Assembly (NCBI GenBank): GCA_015058945.1
Contig: SVBF01000001.1
Location: 1-64,000, forward strand
DNA: 64,000 bases
Origin: Erysipelotrichaceae bacterium
GTDB lineage: Bacteria > Bacillota_I > Bacilli_A > RFN20 > CAG-826
Direction: 5' to 3'
Below are positions 41,763-50,785 of the stretch, in pieces (position 1 is the first letter of the stretch; the number at the start of each line of letters is the position of its first letter). The translations under genes and the position numbers were made by a program. The notes below the pieces were generated by a model that was given only the letters and a program-made list of their open reading frames with translations, was not told the DNA's origin and made no database searches.

Positions 41763-43457
41763 ATGGTAGAAAACCCTTTGTCGCGTAATAAACTATTCCT
41801 GTTTTTGTCCGAATTCATCGTCGGCGTGAGCCTGATGGGCGTGGAGATCGCCGCGAACCGCCTCTTCGTCCCCTACGTCTCCGGGACCCAGGTGGTTTTG
41901 ACGATCGTGACCGTTACGGTCATGCTCGGCATGGCGCTAGGCAATTTCGTCGGTGGGCGGCTTTCGGAGAAGAAAAACGCGCAAAACCGGCTTTATATTT
42001 TGCTGACCGCCGCGGGTTTATGGGTGATTTTGACCGCTTTCGTGGGCAGATACGTGATCGCGGGTTTAGCCGCGGTGTTCGCCTTGTTCGTCAACGCTGG
42101 GCTCATCGTTTTTGTCACCGTATTCTCCTCATTGTTCTTGCTTTTACCCCCGATGCTTATCTTCGGTATGGTTACGCCAAACCTTGTTAAGTTCGCGGTA
42201 GGGGAAGGGAAGTTTAGTGGCAAGATCGTCGGGGTCATCGAGGCCTGCAATACGATCGGTTCCGTACTTGGAACCTTATTGCCTACCTTCGTGACGATTC
42301 CTTTTATGGGCACCCCCATGAGCTTCTTTTTCTTCGGCATCATCCTCGTCTTGCTCGGTCTCTCTTATTTGCTTACCGGCGTCATCAACAACATGCGCCT
42401 AAAGAAACAAGAAGCGGGGGAAGGGGAGGAGAAATCTTCCAAGAAAGGCGTCGTCGGTACGATGACCTTCGCCGCGCTTTCGTTTGCGTTACTCGTCGTC
42501 GCGGGCGTTTGGAATAGTGGGGCTCGTTTTACCTTTTGGGACGACAAGAAGATCATCTACGAAGGCGAATCGATGTACAACTACCTCAAGGTCACCGAGG
42601 ATGGGTCCAAGCGTTATTTCTCCACCAATGTCATGTTCGGCGTGCAGTCGACCTACGACAAAAACGGCGGGCTCACGGACATGTATTACGACTATTCGAT
42701 GATGGGTGCCTTCATGGCAAAGCAAAAGAAAGCAAATGGTCCTTTGGACGTCCTCGTCCTAGGCAACGCGACCGGCACCCATGCAAGGCTGCTCAAAAGC
42801 GAGCGTTATTTCCCTTATGAGACAAACATCACCGGAGTCGAGATCGACGAGAAGATCATCGAGCTCGGTTATCAGTATTTCGATTGCCCTCGCGACATGA
42901 AAGTGGTCGCGGATGACGGTCGTAGCTATTTGGAAAAGCAAAAAGGGACGTATGACCTCATCTTCATCGATGCCTATTCCTCCATCGCCGCGCCGTTCCA
43001 GATGACGACCGTGGAATTCTTCTCCAGCGTCTACTCCCACCTTAACCCGAACGGCGTCATGGTCATGAACGTGAACATGTATTCCAAAGAGAGGGGTTCG
43101 ATGAACGAGCTTCTCACGGACACGGTTTCCTCCGTTTTCGATTCGGTGCAGACCTATCGCCTAAAAAGTGGCACCAATCTAGAGCTCTTCGCTACCAAAG
43201 AAGCGAATATGACCATCTGGATGAAGGATTCGTTATCTTTGGTTTCGGATCCGACGTTAAGCCTAAGGTGTGGGGATGTCGCTTCGACTTCGATTATCCC
43301 AACCGACCACGGCGCGCGCCTCACCGACTCTAGCGGTGACGTCGAACTCTCCGCCCTTTCCGCGGTGGATGGGCTCATCTTCGTCGAGCTTGACGGTTAT
43401 CGCCGCGCGTTCCAAGACGGTGGGCTTCCCGGACTCTTCCGTTATCTATTCGGATAG
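41763..43457 (+). CDS. Membrane-fused spermidine-synthase-like protein
   Basis: A 564-residue fusion. Six to seven TM helices (about 10-215) form an MFS-like/SpeE-associated membrane domain, and one more TM near 232-250 leads into a methyltransferase-fold domain related to polyamine aminopropyltransferases. In the fold, VLGNATGTHARLL near 332 replaces the canonical GGGDG glycine-rich motif; GVEIDEKIIELG near 358 and DDGRSYLEK near 383 are present. The altered motif makes true spermidine synthesis doubtful. RBS GAGGTGA. Confidence 0.8.
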   Translation: MVENPLSRNKLFLFLSEFIVGVSLMGVEIAANRLFVPYVSGTQVVLTIVTVTVMLGMALGNFVGGRLSEKKNAQNRLYILLTAAGLWVILTAFVGRYVIAGLAAVFALFVNAGLIVFVTVFSSLFLLLPPMLIFGMVTPNLVKFAVGEGKFSGKIVGVIEACNTIGSVLGTLLPTFVTIPFMGTPMSFFFFGIILVLLGLSYLLTGVINNMRLKKQEAGEGEEKSSKKGVVGTMTFAALSFALLVVAGVWNSGARFTFWDDKKIIYEGESMYNYLKVTEDGSKRYFSTNVMFGVQSTYDKNGGLTDMYYDYSMMGAFMAKQKKANGPLDVLVLGNATGTHARLLKSERYFPYETNITGVEIDEKIIELGYQYFDCPRDMKVVADDGRSYLEKQKGTYDLIFIDAYSSIAAPFQMTTVEFFSSVYSHLNPNGVMVMNVNMYSKERGSMNELLTDTVSSVFDSVQTYRLKSGTNLELFATKEANMTIWMKDSLSLVSDPTLSLRCGDVASTSIIPTDHGARLTDSSGDVELSALSAVDGLIFVELDGYRRAFQDGGLPGLFRYLFG

Positions 43458-43492
43458 TGGGGGCAATCCCGGACGTTACGACCATAGAAAAA

Positions 43493-43516
43493 GCCTCGAG
43501 TCGTCTCGAGGCGATT
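43493..43516. terminator. Bidirectional terminator between the SpeE-like gene and tRNA-Pro
   Basis: GCCTCGAG-TCGT-CTCGAGGC, a perfect 8-bp stem. GATTTTCTT follows on the plus strand and TTTTTCT on the minus strand. Confidence 0.88.
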
Positions 43517-43525
43517 TTCTTAATC

Positions 43526-43602
43526 TGGTCGGAACGTCGGGATTTGAACCCGAGACCCCTACCACCCCAAGGTAGTGCACTACCAAGCTGTGCTACGTCC
43601 CG
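43526..43602 (-). tRNA. tRNA-Pro (anticodon TGG)
   Basis: On the minus strand: acceptor CGGGACG/CGTTCCG, D arm with AGCTTGGTAGT, anticodon loop with TGG (CTTGGGG), T arm TCGGG-TTCAAAT-CCCGA, discriminator A and encoded CCA. All four stems pair. A TATAAT -10 box lies upstream at 43617-43612. The rest of the 349-bp gene gap (to 43806) holds this promoter and a small palindrome CTTCCTTAAGGAAG. Confidence 0.96.
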
Positions 43603-43806
43603 GCAAGGGGAATTATACTCATCGTGCTTTGCTTTGCCATAACAATTTACCTTCCTTAAGGAAGAAACGGGCGTGGTAGGGGCTCCATCGACGGAAGATC
43701 ACCGCATATAAAACGAGAAAAAATGCAGAGACACTAAAAGTATGGATGTTTTTCGCGAGCCATTTTTCGCTTTCTTGCTATCATCTATTCGAAAAGAGGA
43801 AATCAT

Positions 43807-44325
43807 ATGTTACCCATCATTTTGCAAAGAAGGACCTGCCGCAAATTCGACCATGAGAAAGCGGTGGAGAAAGAAAAGATCGAAGAGATCGTCAAAGCCG
43901 GGCTTCACGCTCCCAGCGGCATGAACCGTCAGCTCGGCGAGATCTTCGTCATCCGCGATCCTAAGTTTCGCGACGAATACGCGCGCCTTAACGCCAAGGT
44001 GTTGGGCCGTGAGGACTTTGACCCCTTCTATGGGGCTCCGGTGATTTTGCTCATCGCCTCCTTGGAAAGCCCCTTCGCCGACCTCGATGGGGGAGCGATG
44101 ATGGAGAACATGCTCCTCGAGGCGACAAACCAAGGCCTATCCACCTGCTGGATCCACCGCGCGAAAGAAGAGCTGAAATTGCCGGAGACCATCGAACTAT
44201 TCGCCTCCAAAGGCATCGACATCACCGCCTATGAAGGCGTGGACCAAATTGCTTTGGGCTATGGCCTAGGCGAAGCCCCAAAAGAGAAAATCCTCCGCGA
44301 AGGCCGCGCTCATTACATCGACTAG
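43807..44325 (+). CDS. Nitroreductase-family flavoprotein
   Basis: A 172-residue FMN oxidoreductase. RRTCRKFDHEKAVEKEKIEEIVKAG and HAPSGMNRQ at the N-terminus bind FMN; GAMMENMLLEATNQGLSTCWI near residue 97 and ALGYG near the end are family hallmarks. It is probably a quinone or nitro-compound reductase. RBS GAGGAAATC before ATG, with TATCAT as -10. Confidence 0.9.
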   Translation: MLPIILQRRTCRKFDHEKAVEKEKIEEIVKAGLHAPSGMNRQLGEIFVIRDPKFRDEYARLNAKVLGREDFDPFYGAPVILLIASLESPFADLDGGAMMENMLLEATNQGLSTCWIHRAKEELKLPETIELFASKGIDITAYEGVDQIALGYGLGEAPKEKILREGRAHYID

Positions 44326-44374
44326 AAGCAATTTCTTCGTCTTCTAGGACTTTGTCCTATATAATGCTTTCGCT

Positions 44375-47239
44375 ATGGAAAAGAACTCGCGGAACTACAT
44401 CATCGTCAAGGGTGCGAAAGAGAACAATCTCAAGAACATCGATTGTTGCATCCCAAAGAACTCTTTGACCGTCTTCACGGGCGTTTCTGGCTCAGGCAAA
44501 TCCACCCTCGCCTTTGACACGATCTTCGCCGAAGGGCAACGCCGCTACGTCGAGTCGCTTTCCTCTTACGCTCGCCAGTTCCTCGGCGGCTTTGAAAAAC
44601 CCGACGTGGAGACCATCGAAGGTTTGTCCCCCGCGATCTCCATCGACCAGAAGTCGACCTCCCATAACCCGAGGTCGTCCGTCGGCACCGTGACGGAAAT
44701 CTATGATTATCTCCGTCTTCTTTTCGCGCGCGTCGGCGTGCCCTATTGCCCCAATCACCATCACCCGATCGAGGCTTATTCGCCCGTCGCGATGACCAAC
44801 GCCATCCTCCAATACGAGGCGGGTTCGAAAGTGCAGATCCTCGCCCCGATCGTCAAAAACGAAAAAGGGACCCACGCGGATACTTTGGCCAAAGTGAAGA
44901 AGCAGGGCTTTACCCGCGTTCGTGTGGATGGTCAGTTCATGCTCATCGAGGAAGTGCCCGCTTTGGAGAAGAACAAACGGCACGACATCGACATCGTCGT
45001 CGACCGCCTCGTCATCAAGGAAGGACTGCGTTCCCGCGTGAACGAGGACGTCGAGCTCGCCTTGGATTTGGGACACGGTTATCTCGTTATTTATAACGAT
45101 AAGGGCGAGCGATTGCTCTCCCAACACCATAGCTGTCCGGAATGCGGCTTTTCGGTGCCGCATCTTGAGCCGCGTCTATTCTCCTTTAACGCCCCTCTAG
45201 GTTGCTGCCCCGACTGCAAAGGCCTTGGCATCAAGCGCGAGGTCGCGATCGACTTGCTCATCCCAGATCCCGAGAAATCCATCAACGAAGGCTGCATCCG
45301 TTACCTCAATAACATCGTCGGTACCACCAACCTCGAATGGCAGGAATTCGAATACCTTTGCAAGTTATATAAAGTCGATTTGGACACCCCGTGGAACAAA
45401 CTTCCCAAAGCCAAGCAGGACATCGTCTTATATGGCTCCCCCGAAGTCATCAAATACACGTTGACCTCCGTTAACGGCAACAAGATGAACCGCAACCAGG
45501 TCATCGAGGGTATGAAAACCCGCATCGAGCGTCTCTACCGCGAGACTTCCTCCGAATGGATGCGCGGCTATTATGAATCCTTCATGCGCGACTCCACCTG
45601 CGCGACCTGCGGTGGGGCAAGGCTTAACGAAGCCGCCTTATCGGTCAAGGTCAGCGGACTCAATATCTTCGAGGCCACCTCTTTGCCTTTAGACGAGTTC
45701 GCGAAATGGTTAGACAAAGTTGGGGAGGAACTCGACGCCTCTGGCCACCAGATCGCGGACATGGTCTTGCGCGAGATCAAAGCCCGTACCCATTTCCTCA
45801 TCGACGTGGGTCTGGATTACCTCACCTTATCCCGTTATGCGATGACCCTTTCTGGCGGCGAAGCCCAGCGCATCCGCCTCGCGACCCAGATCGGCTCGCG
45901 CCTCTCCGGCGTCCTTTATGTTTTGGACGAACCTTCCATCGGTTTGCATCAAAAAGACAACGCCGTCCTCATCGAGACCCTTAAGAAGATGCGCGACTTA
46001 GGGAACACGCTTATCGTCGTCGAACATGACGAAGATACGATGCGTTCCGCCGATTACATCGTCGACATCGGCCCCGGCGCGGGCGTCCATGGCGGCGAAG
46101 TGGTCGCCGAGGGCACCCCAGAAGAAGTGGCGAACACCCCGAACTCCATCACGGGCGATTACCTCGCCGGACGCAAATTCATCCCCGTTCCCGCTAAGCG
46201 TAGGAAAGGCAACGGCCTTAACCTAGAGATCCAAGGCGCCTATTGCCATAACCTCCAGAAGGTGAACGTGAAGTTCCCCTTAGGAAAACTCATCGTCGTC
46301 ACCGGCGTCTCCGGCTCAGGCAAATCCTCCTTGATCAACGAGACCTTGGTCAAAGGCGTCGAGGACGCGATCTCTAAAAAGAAGAACGTCACCCCCGCGC
46401 CTTGTAAAGCGATCAAGGGCATCGAGAACATCGACAAGCTCATCGCGATCACCCAGGAACCCATCGGGCGCACCCCGCGTTCCAACCCCGCGACCTACAC
46501 GGGTGTCTTCGATGACATCCGCGCCCTTTTCGCCGAGACCGACGAAGCCAGGGCCAGGGGATACGACAAAGGCCGTTTCTCCTTCAACGTCTCCGGTGGG
46601 CGATGCGAGAAATGCCAAGGGGCGGGCGTCACCCGCATCCCGATGTCGTTCTTACCCGACGTCTATGTCCGTTGCGACGAATGCGAGGGCAAGCGGTATA
46701 ACGAAGAGACGCTTTCGTGCACCTATAAGGGCAAGAATATCCACGATGTGCTGGAGATGCGCATCGAAGAAGCCTGCAAATTCTTCGGGAATCGCCCGCA
46801 AATCCTGCACAAAATCAAAACGTTGAACGACGTGGGTTTGGGATATGTCAAACTCGGCCAGCCCGCGACGGAGCTTTCCGGCGGCGAGGCGCAGCGCGTC
46901 AAACTCGCGACCGAGCTCCAGCGCCGTCCCACCGGCAAAACCCTCTATGTCCTCGACGAGCCGACCACCGGACTCCATAGCTATGACGTTGCTAGGCTCA
47001 TCGATGTGCTCCAATCGATCGTCGACCACGGCGACACCGTGGTGGTCATCGAACATAACCTCGACGTCATCAAAGTGGCGGACTATATCATCGACTTAGG
47101 CCCCCAAGGCGGTAACCGCGGCGGGCGCATCGTCGCCACCGGTACCCCGGAAGAGGTGGCTAAGGTCGAGGGGTCCTATACGGGCGAATATCTCGCGAAG
47201 GTCCTCAAACACGCTAAAGACAACGGGCAGATTAAATAG
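44375..47239 (+). CDS. uvrA: UvrABC excinuclease subunit A
   Basis: A 954-residue ATPase that recognises DNA damage in nucleotide excision repair. Two ABC modules: Walker A GVSGSGKSTL near 31 and GVSGSGKSSL near 640, with LSGGEAQR signatures near 492 and 832. Zinc modules CPECGF...CCPDCKG near 250 and CEKCQGAG...CDECEG near 745. TATAAT lies 9 nt before ATG with no RBS. uvrB is not in the window. It heads a uvrA-lgt-trxB run. Confidence 0.97.
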   Translation: MEKNSRNYIIVKGAKENNLKNIDCCIPKNSLTVFTGVSGSGKSTLAFDTIFAEGQRRYVESLSSYARQFLGGFEKPDVETIEGLSPAISIDQKSTSHNPRSSVGTVTEIYDYLRLLFARVGVPYCPNHHHPIEAYSPVAMTNAILQYEAGSKVQILAPIVKNEKGTHADTLAKVKKQGFTRVRVDGQFMLIEEVPALEKNKRHDIDIVVDRLVIKEGLRSRVNEDVELALDLGHGYLVIYNDKGERLLSQHHSCPECGFSVPHLEPRLFSFNAPLGCCPDCKGLGIKREVAIDLLIPDPEKSINEGCIRYLNNIVGTTNLEWQEFEYLCKLYKVDLDTPWNKLPKAKQDIVLYGSPEVIKYTLTSVNGNKMNRNQVIEGMKTRIERLYRETSSEWMRGYYESFMRDSTCATCGGARLNEAALSVKVSGLNIFEATSLPLDEFAKWLDKVGEELDASGHQIADMVLREIKARTHFLIDVGLDYLTLSRYAMTLSGGEAQRIRLATQIGSRLSGVLYVLDEPSIGLHQKDNAVLIETLKKMRDLGNTLIVVEHDEDTMRSADYIVDIGPGAGVHGGEVVAEGTPEEVANTPNSITGDYLAGRKFIPVPAKRRKGNGLNLEIQGAYCHNLQKVNVKFPLGKLIVVTGVSGSGKSSLINETLVKGVEDAISKKKNVTPAPCKAIKGIENIDKLIAITQEPIGRTPRSNPATYTGVFDDIRALFAETDEARARGYDKGRFSFNVSGGRCEKCQGAGVTRIPMSFLPDVYVRCDECEGKRYNEETLSCTYKGKNIHDVLEMRIEEACKFFGNRPQILHKIKTLNDVGLGYVKLGQPATELSGGEAQRVKLATELQRRPTGKTLYVLDEPTTGLHSYDVARLIDVLQSIVDHGDTVVVIEHNLDVIKVADYIIDLGPQGGNRGGRIVATGTPEEVAKVEGSYTGEYLAKVLKHAKDNGQIK

Positions 47240-47251
47240 GAGAATTGAACC

Positions 47252-48838
47252 ATGGGCATCTTCCTCATCTTCTTCGGTTGGCTCTTCATCGTCGGCAGCG
47301 GCGTCTATGGCGTCCTCAAGATCAAAGCCTTCAACAAATCCGGCGCGAAGGAATTCGATAAGCCGTTCTTACGCACGATGGGCATCGGCCTAGGCGTCGC
47401 CGCGGTTGGTGGCATCCTTTCCAACATCGGCTATGCCTTGCAAGGCAAATGGCCGATCGATCCCGGGCATTATGTGATGCTGCTTATCGGTGCGCCCGTC
47501 TTCTACGCGGCGGTTTTGGCCTTCTTCGTCACCTTCTATTTCCGTTATTGGCGGACCGACATGGCGGACAAATGCCGTAAGAACAATTCACTCGTGATGA
47601 TTGTTTCGATCCCGCTTGCCTTATTCGCCTTCCTTTTGGCGGGCGAGGGCATGGGCCCATATCTCACCTATCCGCTCGTCAAGGGTTTTGCAATCAATAA
47701 CCAAGGTTGGGTTTGGCTCCGTCCGGACACCTATACTTCCGGCGGGCTTCAAATCGTCTGGTACGGCGTGCTCATCGTCGGCGCGGCGGTCCTCGCCTAT
47801 AAGATCTCCGATCACCATTTCTATCAGAAGTATGGCCGTCATGGCATCATCGACACCTGCTTCCTCATCGCCTTCCCTTGCGGCATCTTGGGCGCCCGCA
47901 TCTGGTATGTCGTCGGCAACTGGAACGGCGACGTCGGCGGCATCGTCCCCTTTGCGGAGCGTTTCGCCAGGGGTGAGTGGTGGTCCATCTTCGCGATTTG
48001 GGAGGGTGGTTTAACCATCTTAGGCGGCGCGGTCGGCGGTATTCTCGGTGGCGTCCTCTACATGCTTTTGAAACGGCGCTACGTCGATATCCGCTTTGCG
48101 ATCGACGCGATCGTCCCCACGATTTTGCTCGCGCAGGCCATCGGCCGTTTCGGCAACTTCTTCAATCACGAGGTTTACGGTAACCTCACCATGATGGACC
48201 AGTGGCCGTTATTGCCCACTTGGATCAAATACAACATGGCCGTGAGCTGGAGTGGGGGACAGCCCGTCTTCGACCCCGTCAGCAAGACCATCGGCGGCGT
48301 CACCTATACCGGCAACATGTATGTGCCGCTGTTCTTGATCGAGGCTTTGCTCAACTTCCTCGGCTATTTCATCATCATGTATTTAGTTCCCAAGGGTTAT
48401 GGCTTCCTCGCGAAGAAGATCACCAAAAAAGAAGACGGTGGCGCCTTGGCTTTGGCCATGGGCGACAAGCTCGGCTTCTATCTGATCTGGTATGGCGTCG
48501 TGCGCATCATCATGGAGCCGCTTCGCGACCCCGATTTCAACATGGGCACGAACGGCATGTGGAGCTTCTGGAACTCCATGGTCTATATCATCCTCGGCGC
48601 CGTCGTCATCGTGGCGATGCAGCTTTGGGCCTATATCCGTCGTCGAAAGGGACTTCCCGTGGAAATGGGTGGCTATATCCCCGAGAAAGTGGTCGCAGAA
48701 GGTCCGAAGGAAGCCCCCGTCATCAAGAAGAAAGACGACCATAAGAACGATTTCGCCAAACCGGCATCGGTCAAGAAACCGTCCGATTTGGATAAGCCGA
48801 AACCGATTAAGAGAAACACCGACAAGGAGGAAGAATGA
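47252..48838 (+). CDS. lgt: Prolipoprotein diacylglyceryl transferase, extended
   Basis: A 528-residue membrane enzyme that attaches diacylglycerol to lipobox cysteines, and therefore serves the many lipoproteins in this window. The Lgt core is at about 150-460: YGVLIVGAAVL, GILGARIWYVVGNW near 212, IWEGGLTILGGAVGG near 250 and GRFGNFFNHEVYG near 293. It has an N-terminal extension of about 140 residues with four TM helices and a charged C-terminal tail of about 70 residues rich in Lys/Pro/Asp. Typical Lgt is about 270-300 residues. Confidence 0.92.
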   Translation: MGIFLIFFGWLFIVGSGVYGVLKIKAFNKSGAKEFDKPFLRTMGIGLGVAAVGGILSNIGYALQGKWPIDPGHYVMLLIGAPVFYAAVLAFFVTFYFRYWRTDMADKCRKNNSLVMIVSIPLALFAFLLAGEGMGPYLTYPLVKGFAINNQGWVWLRPDTYTSGGLQIVWYGVLIVGAAVLAYKISDHHFYQKYGRHGIIDTCFLIAFPCGILGARIWYVVGNWNGDVGGIVPFAERFARGEWWSIFAIWEGGLTILGGAVGGILGGVLYMLLKRRYVDIRFAIDAIVPTILLAQAIGRFGNFFNHEVYGNLTMMDQWPLLPTWIKYNMAVSWSGGQPVFDPVSKTIGGVTYTGNMYVPLFLIEALLNFLGYFIIMYLVPKGYGFLAKKITKKEDGGALALAMGDKLGFYLIWYGVVRIIMEPLRDPDFNMGTNGMWSFWNSMVYIILGAVVIVAMQLWAYIRRRKGLPVEMGGYIPEKVVAEGPKEAPVIKKKDDHKNDFAKPASVKKPSDLDKPKPIKRNTDKEEE

Positions 48839-48839
48839 C

Positions 48840-49751
48840 ATGGAGCGTTACGATTGCCTCGTCATCGGCGCAGGGATCGCCGGCATCACCGCTGGCATCT
48901 ACCTAAAGCGCAGCAACCTCTCTTGCCTCGTCCTCGATAAGGACGCCCCCGGCGGCAAACTCAACAACATCCATCGCATCGACAATTACCCCGGCGTCGC
49001 TAGGATCGCCGGACCCGAACTCGCGATGAGTCTGTTTAATCAGGCGAACGACTTAGGCGTCGTCTTCGATTACGGCGCGGTGAGCGAAGTCCGTAAGGAA
49101 AACTGCCTTTTCCTCGTCAAAACCGACGTGAATTCCTATGAAGCGAAGTCTTTGATTGTCGCCACGGGGATCGAGAACAAGAAGCTCGGCGTCCCCGGCG
49201 AAGCCGAATATAGCGGCAAAGGCGTCTCTTACTGCGCGACTTGCGACGGCAATTTCTTCAAGGGCATGCCGGTCGTGGTCTATGGCTATAAGGACCATGC
49301 GGTCGAAGACGCGATCTATCTAAGCGGTTTAGCGAGCCACGTCTACGTCTTAGCCCCGCAGGAACTTGAAACCACCCAAGCCCACCGCGAGGAATTGCTT
49401 CGCGCGGATAACCTCACCCTCTTGGAAGGGGCAAAATTGCTTCAGGCCAAAGGCGAAGGCAAACTTCAGTCCGTCACCTATGAACTTAACGGCGAGCAAC
49501 ACGAATTAGAGACCGCCGCTTTGTTCCAACTCAATGGCGAGAAATCGTCCTCGATGTTCTTGTCTTCTTTAGGTGTTAAAACCAACAAGGGCTTCATCGA
49601 GGTTGGCCCGAATATGGAGACCAATGTCCCCGGGCTATTCGCGGCAGGGGATGTGCTCGACAAGAAACTTCGTCAGCTCGTCAACGCCGCGGGTGAGGCG
49701 AGCGTCGCCGCGACCATGGCGATCGCCTACGTCCATTCGCTTAAGGCTTAA
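48840..49751 (+). CDS. trxB: Thioredoxin reductase-like flavoprotein
   Basis: A 303-residue FAD/NAD(P)H disulfide reductase. N-terminal VIGAGIAGITAGIYLKR binds FAD; the redox pair CATC lies in YCATCDGNF near residue 136; the C-terminal GLFAAGDVLDKKLRQLVNAAGEASVAA is typical of TrxB. The NADPH site, usually GGGDSA, reads VYGYKDHAVEDA here, so the electron donor may differ from NADPH. ATG is just behind the lgt stop with AGGAGGAAG as RBS. Confidence 0.87.
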   Translation: MERYDCLVIGAGIAGITAGIYLKRSNLSCLVLDKDAPGGKLNNIHRIDNYPGVARIAGPELAMSLFNQANDLGVVFDYGAVSEVRKENCLFLVKTDVNSYEAKSLIVATGIENKKLGVPGEAEYSGKGVSYCATCDGNFFKGMPVVVYGYKDHAVEDAIYLSGLASHVYVLAPQELETTQAHREELLRADNLTLLEGAKLLQAKGEGKLQSVTYELNGEQHELETAALFQLNGEKSSSMFLSSLGVKTNKGFIEVGPNMETNVPGLFAAGDVLDKKLRQLVNAAGEASVAATMAIAYVHSLKA

Positions 49752-49772
49752 GTCCGATAAACATCTAGAAAG

Positions 49773-49795
49773 AAGCCGGATCCGCGGCTTTTTTC
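49773..49795 (+). terminator. Terminator of the uvrA-lgt-trxB run
   Basis: AAGCCG-GATCCG-CGGCTT followed by TTTT, 21 nt past the stop. Confidence 0.8.
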
Positions 49796-49931
49796 ATCGG
49801 TTATCCATGTCAAAGACATGAAAACCTAAATCGGAAGAAAAGTAAGTTTTCAGTCGAAAAAACGTCAGGAACGGATCGATTGAGCGCGGTTTTGTCTTTT
49901 GATACACCGAAACCCGTGGTAACTTATAACC

Positions 49932-50783
49932 ATGATTGACGTCATCCTTCTTAGCGGCGCCTCGGGCGCGGGAAAATCCACGGTCTGCCACGCGTTTGAG
50001 GAGCGGGGCTTCCGCATCGTCGAGAACGTGCCATTAGGGGCGCTTCCCGCCTCCATCGACGCGATGGTGGCCAATTCCTCTTATTACGCGAAAGTCGCCC
50101 TGATTTTGACTTTGGACCAGCTCAAGGACGCCCAAGCCTATTTAAGGACGCGCGAAGACATCGAACTCACCGTGGTGATCCTCGACTGCGGACAACATGA
50201 ACTCTTGTCGCGCTTTAGGCTTACCCGTCACGTCCATCCGCTGCAAAGCCAAGGCCTGTCGTTAGAAGAGGCCATCCTCAAAGACAAAGAGACCATCACC
50301 CATATCCGCCCGGTCGCCGACCTATATCTGGACACGACCGGCATGGACGTCGCCACGTTAAGGGAAGTGGCGTTAGCCAACATCGAGGGTGAGGAGATCT
50401 CACATCTGGTGGTCCGCTTCACTTCCTTTGGATATAAATATGGCGTCCCGCGCGACGCGGAGACGATCTTCGATTGCCGTAACGTGCCTAATCCCTTCTG
50501 GGTTAAGGAATTACGTCCCCTCACCGGCTTGGACCAACCGATCATCGATTGGCTCGAGAAGCACGAGGAGACCGAGGAATCGTATCAGGAGATGGTCACG
50601 TACCTGACCTATTACCTCGCTAAAGCGAGAAAGGATAAACGGAACTACGTCTCCATCAGTCTCGGCTGCTCGGGCGGCCAGCATCGCTCGGTCTATTTCG
50701 CTGAGCGGCTCTATAACCATTTCAAAAACGAATATAAGGCGTTCGTCACCCATCGCGAAATCGCCCGTTATAAGGGGAAATAG
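49932..50783 (+). CDS. rapZ: RNase adapter protein RapZ
   Basis: A 283-residue P-loop protein: LLSGASGAGKSTVCHAFEERGF at the start, FTSFGYKYGVP near 160, DCRNVPNPFW near 178, and the C-terminal GCSGGQHRSVYFAE. In Bacillus the homologue (YvcJ) binds nucleotides; in enterobacteria it controls sRNA decay. Followed 2 nt later by whiA, the conserved order. No RBS; TAACTT lies 6 nt before ATG. Confidence 0.93.
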   Translation: MIDVILLSGASGAGKSTVCHAFEERGFRIVENVPLGALPASIDAMVANSSYYAKVALILTLDQLKDAQAYLRTREDIELTVVILDCGQHELLSRFRLTRHVHPLQSQGLSLEEAILKDKETITHIRPVADLYLDTTGMDVATLREVALANIEGEEISHLVVRFTSFGYKYGVPRDAETIFDCRNVPNPFWVKELRPLTGLDQPIIDWLEKHEETEESYQEMVTYLTYYLAKARKDKRNYVSISLGCSGGQHRSVYFAERLYNHFKNEYKAFVTHREIARYKGK

Positions 50784-50785
50784 CC

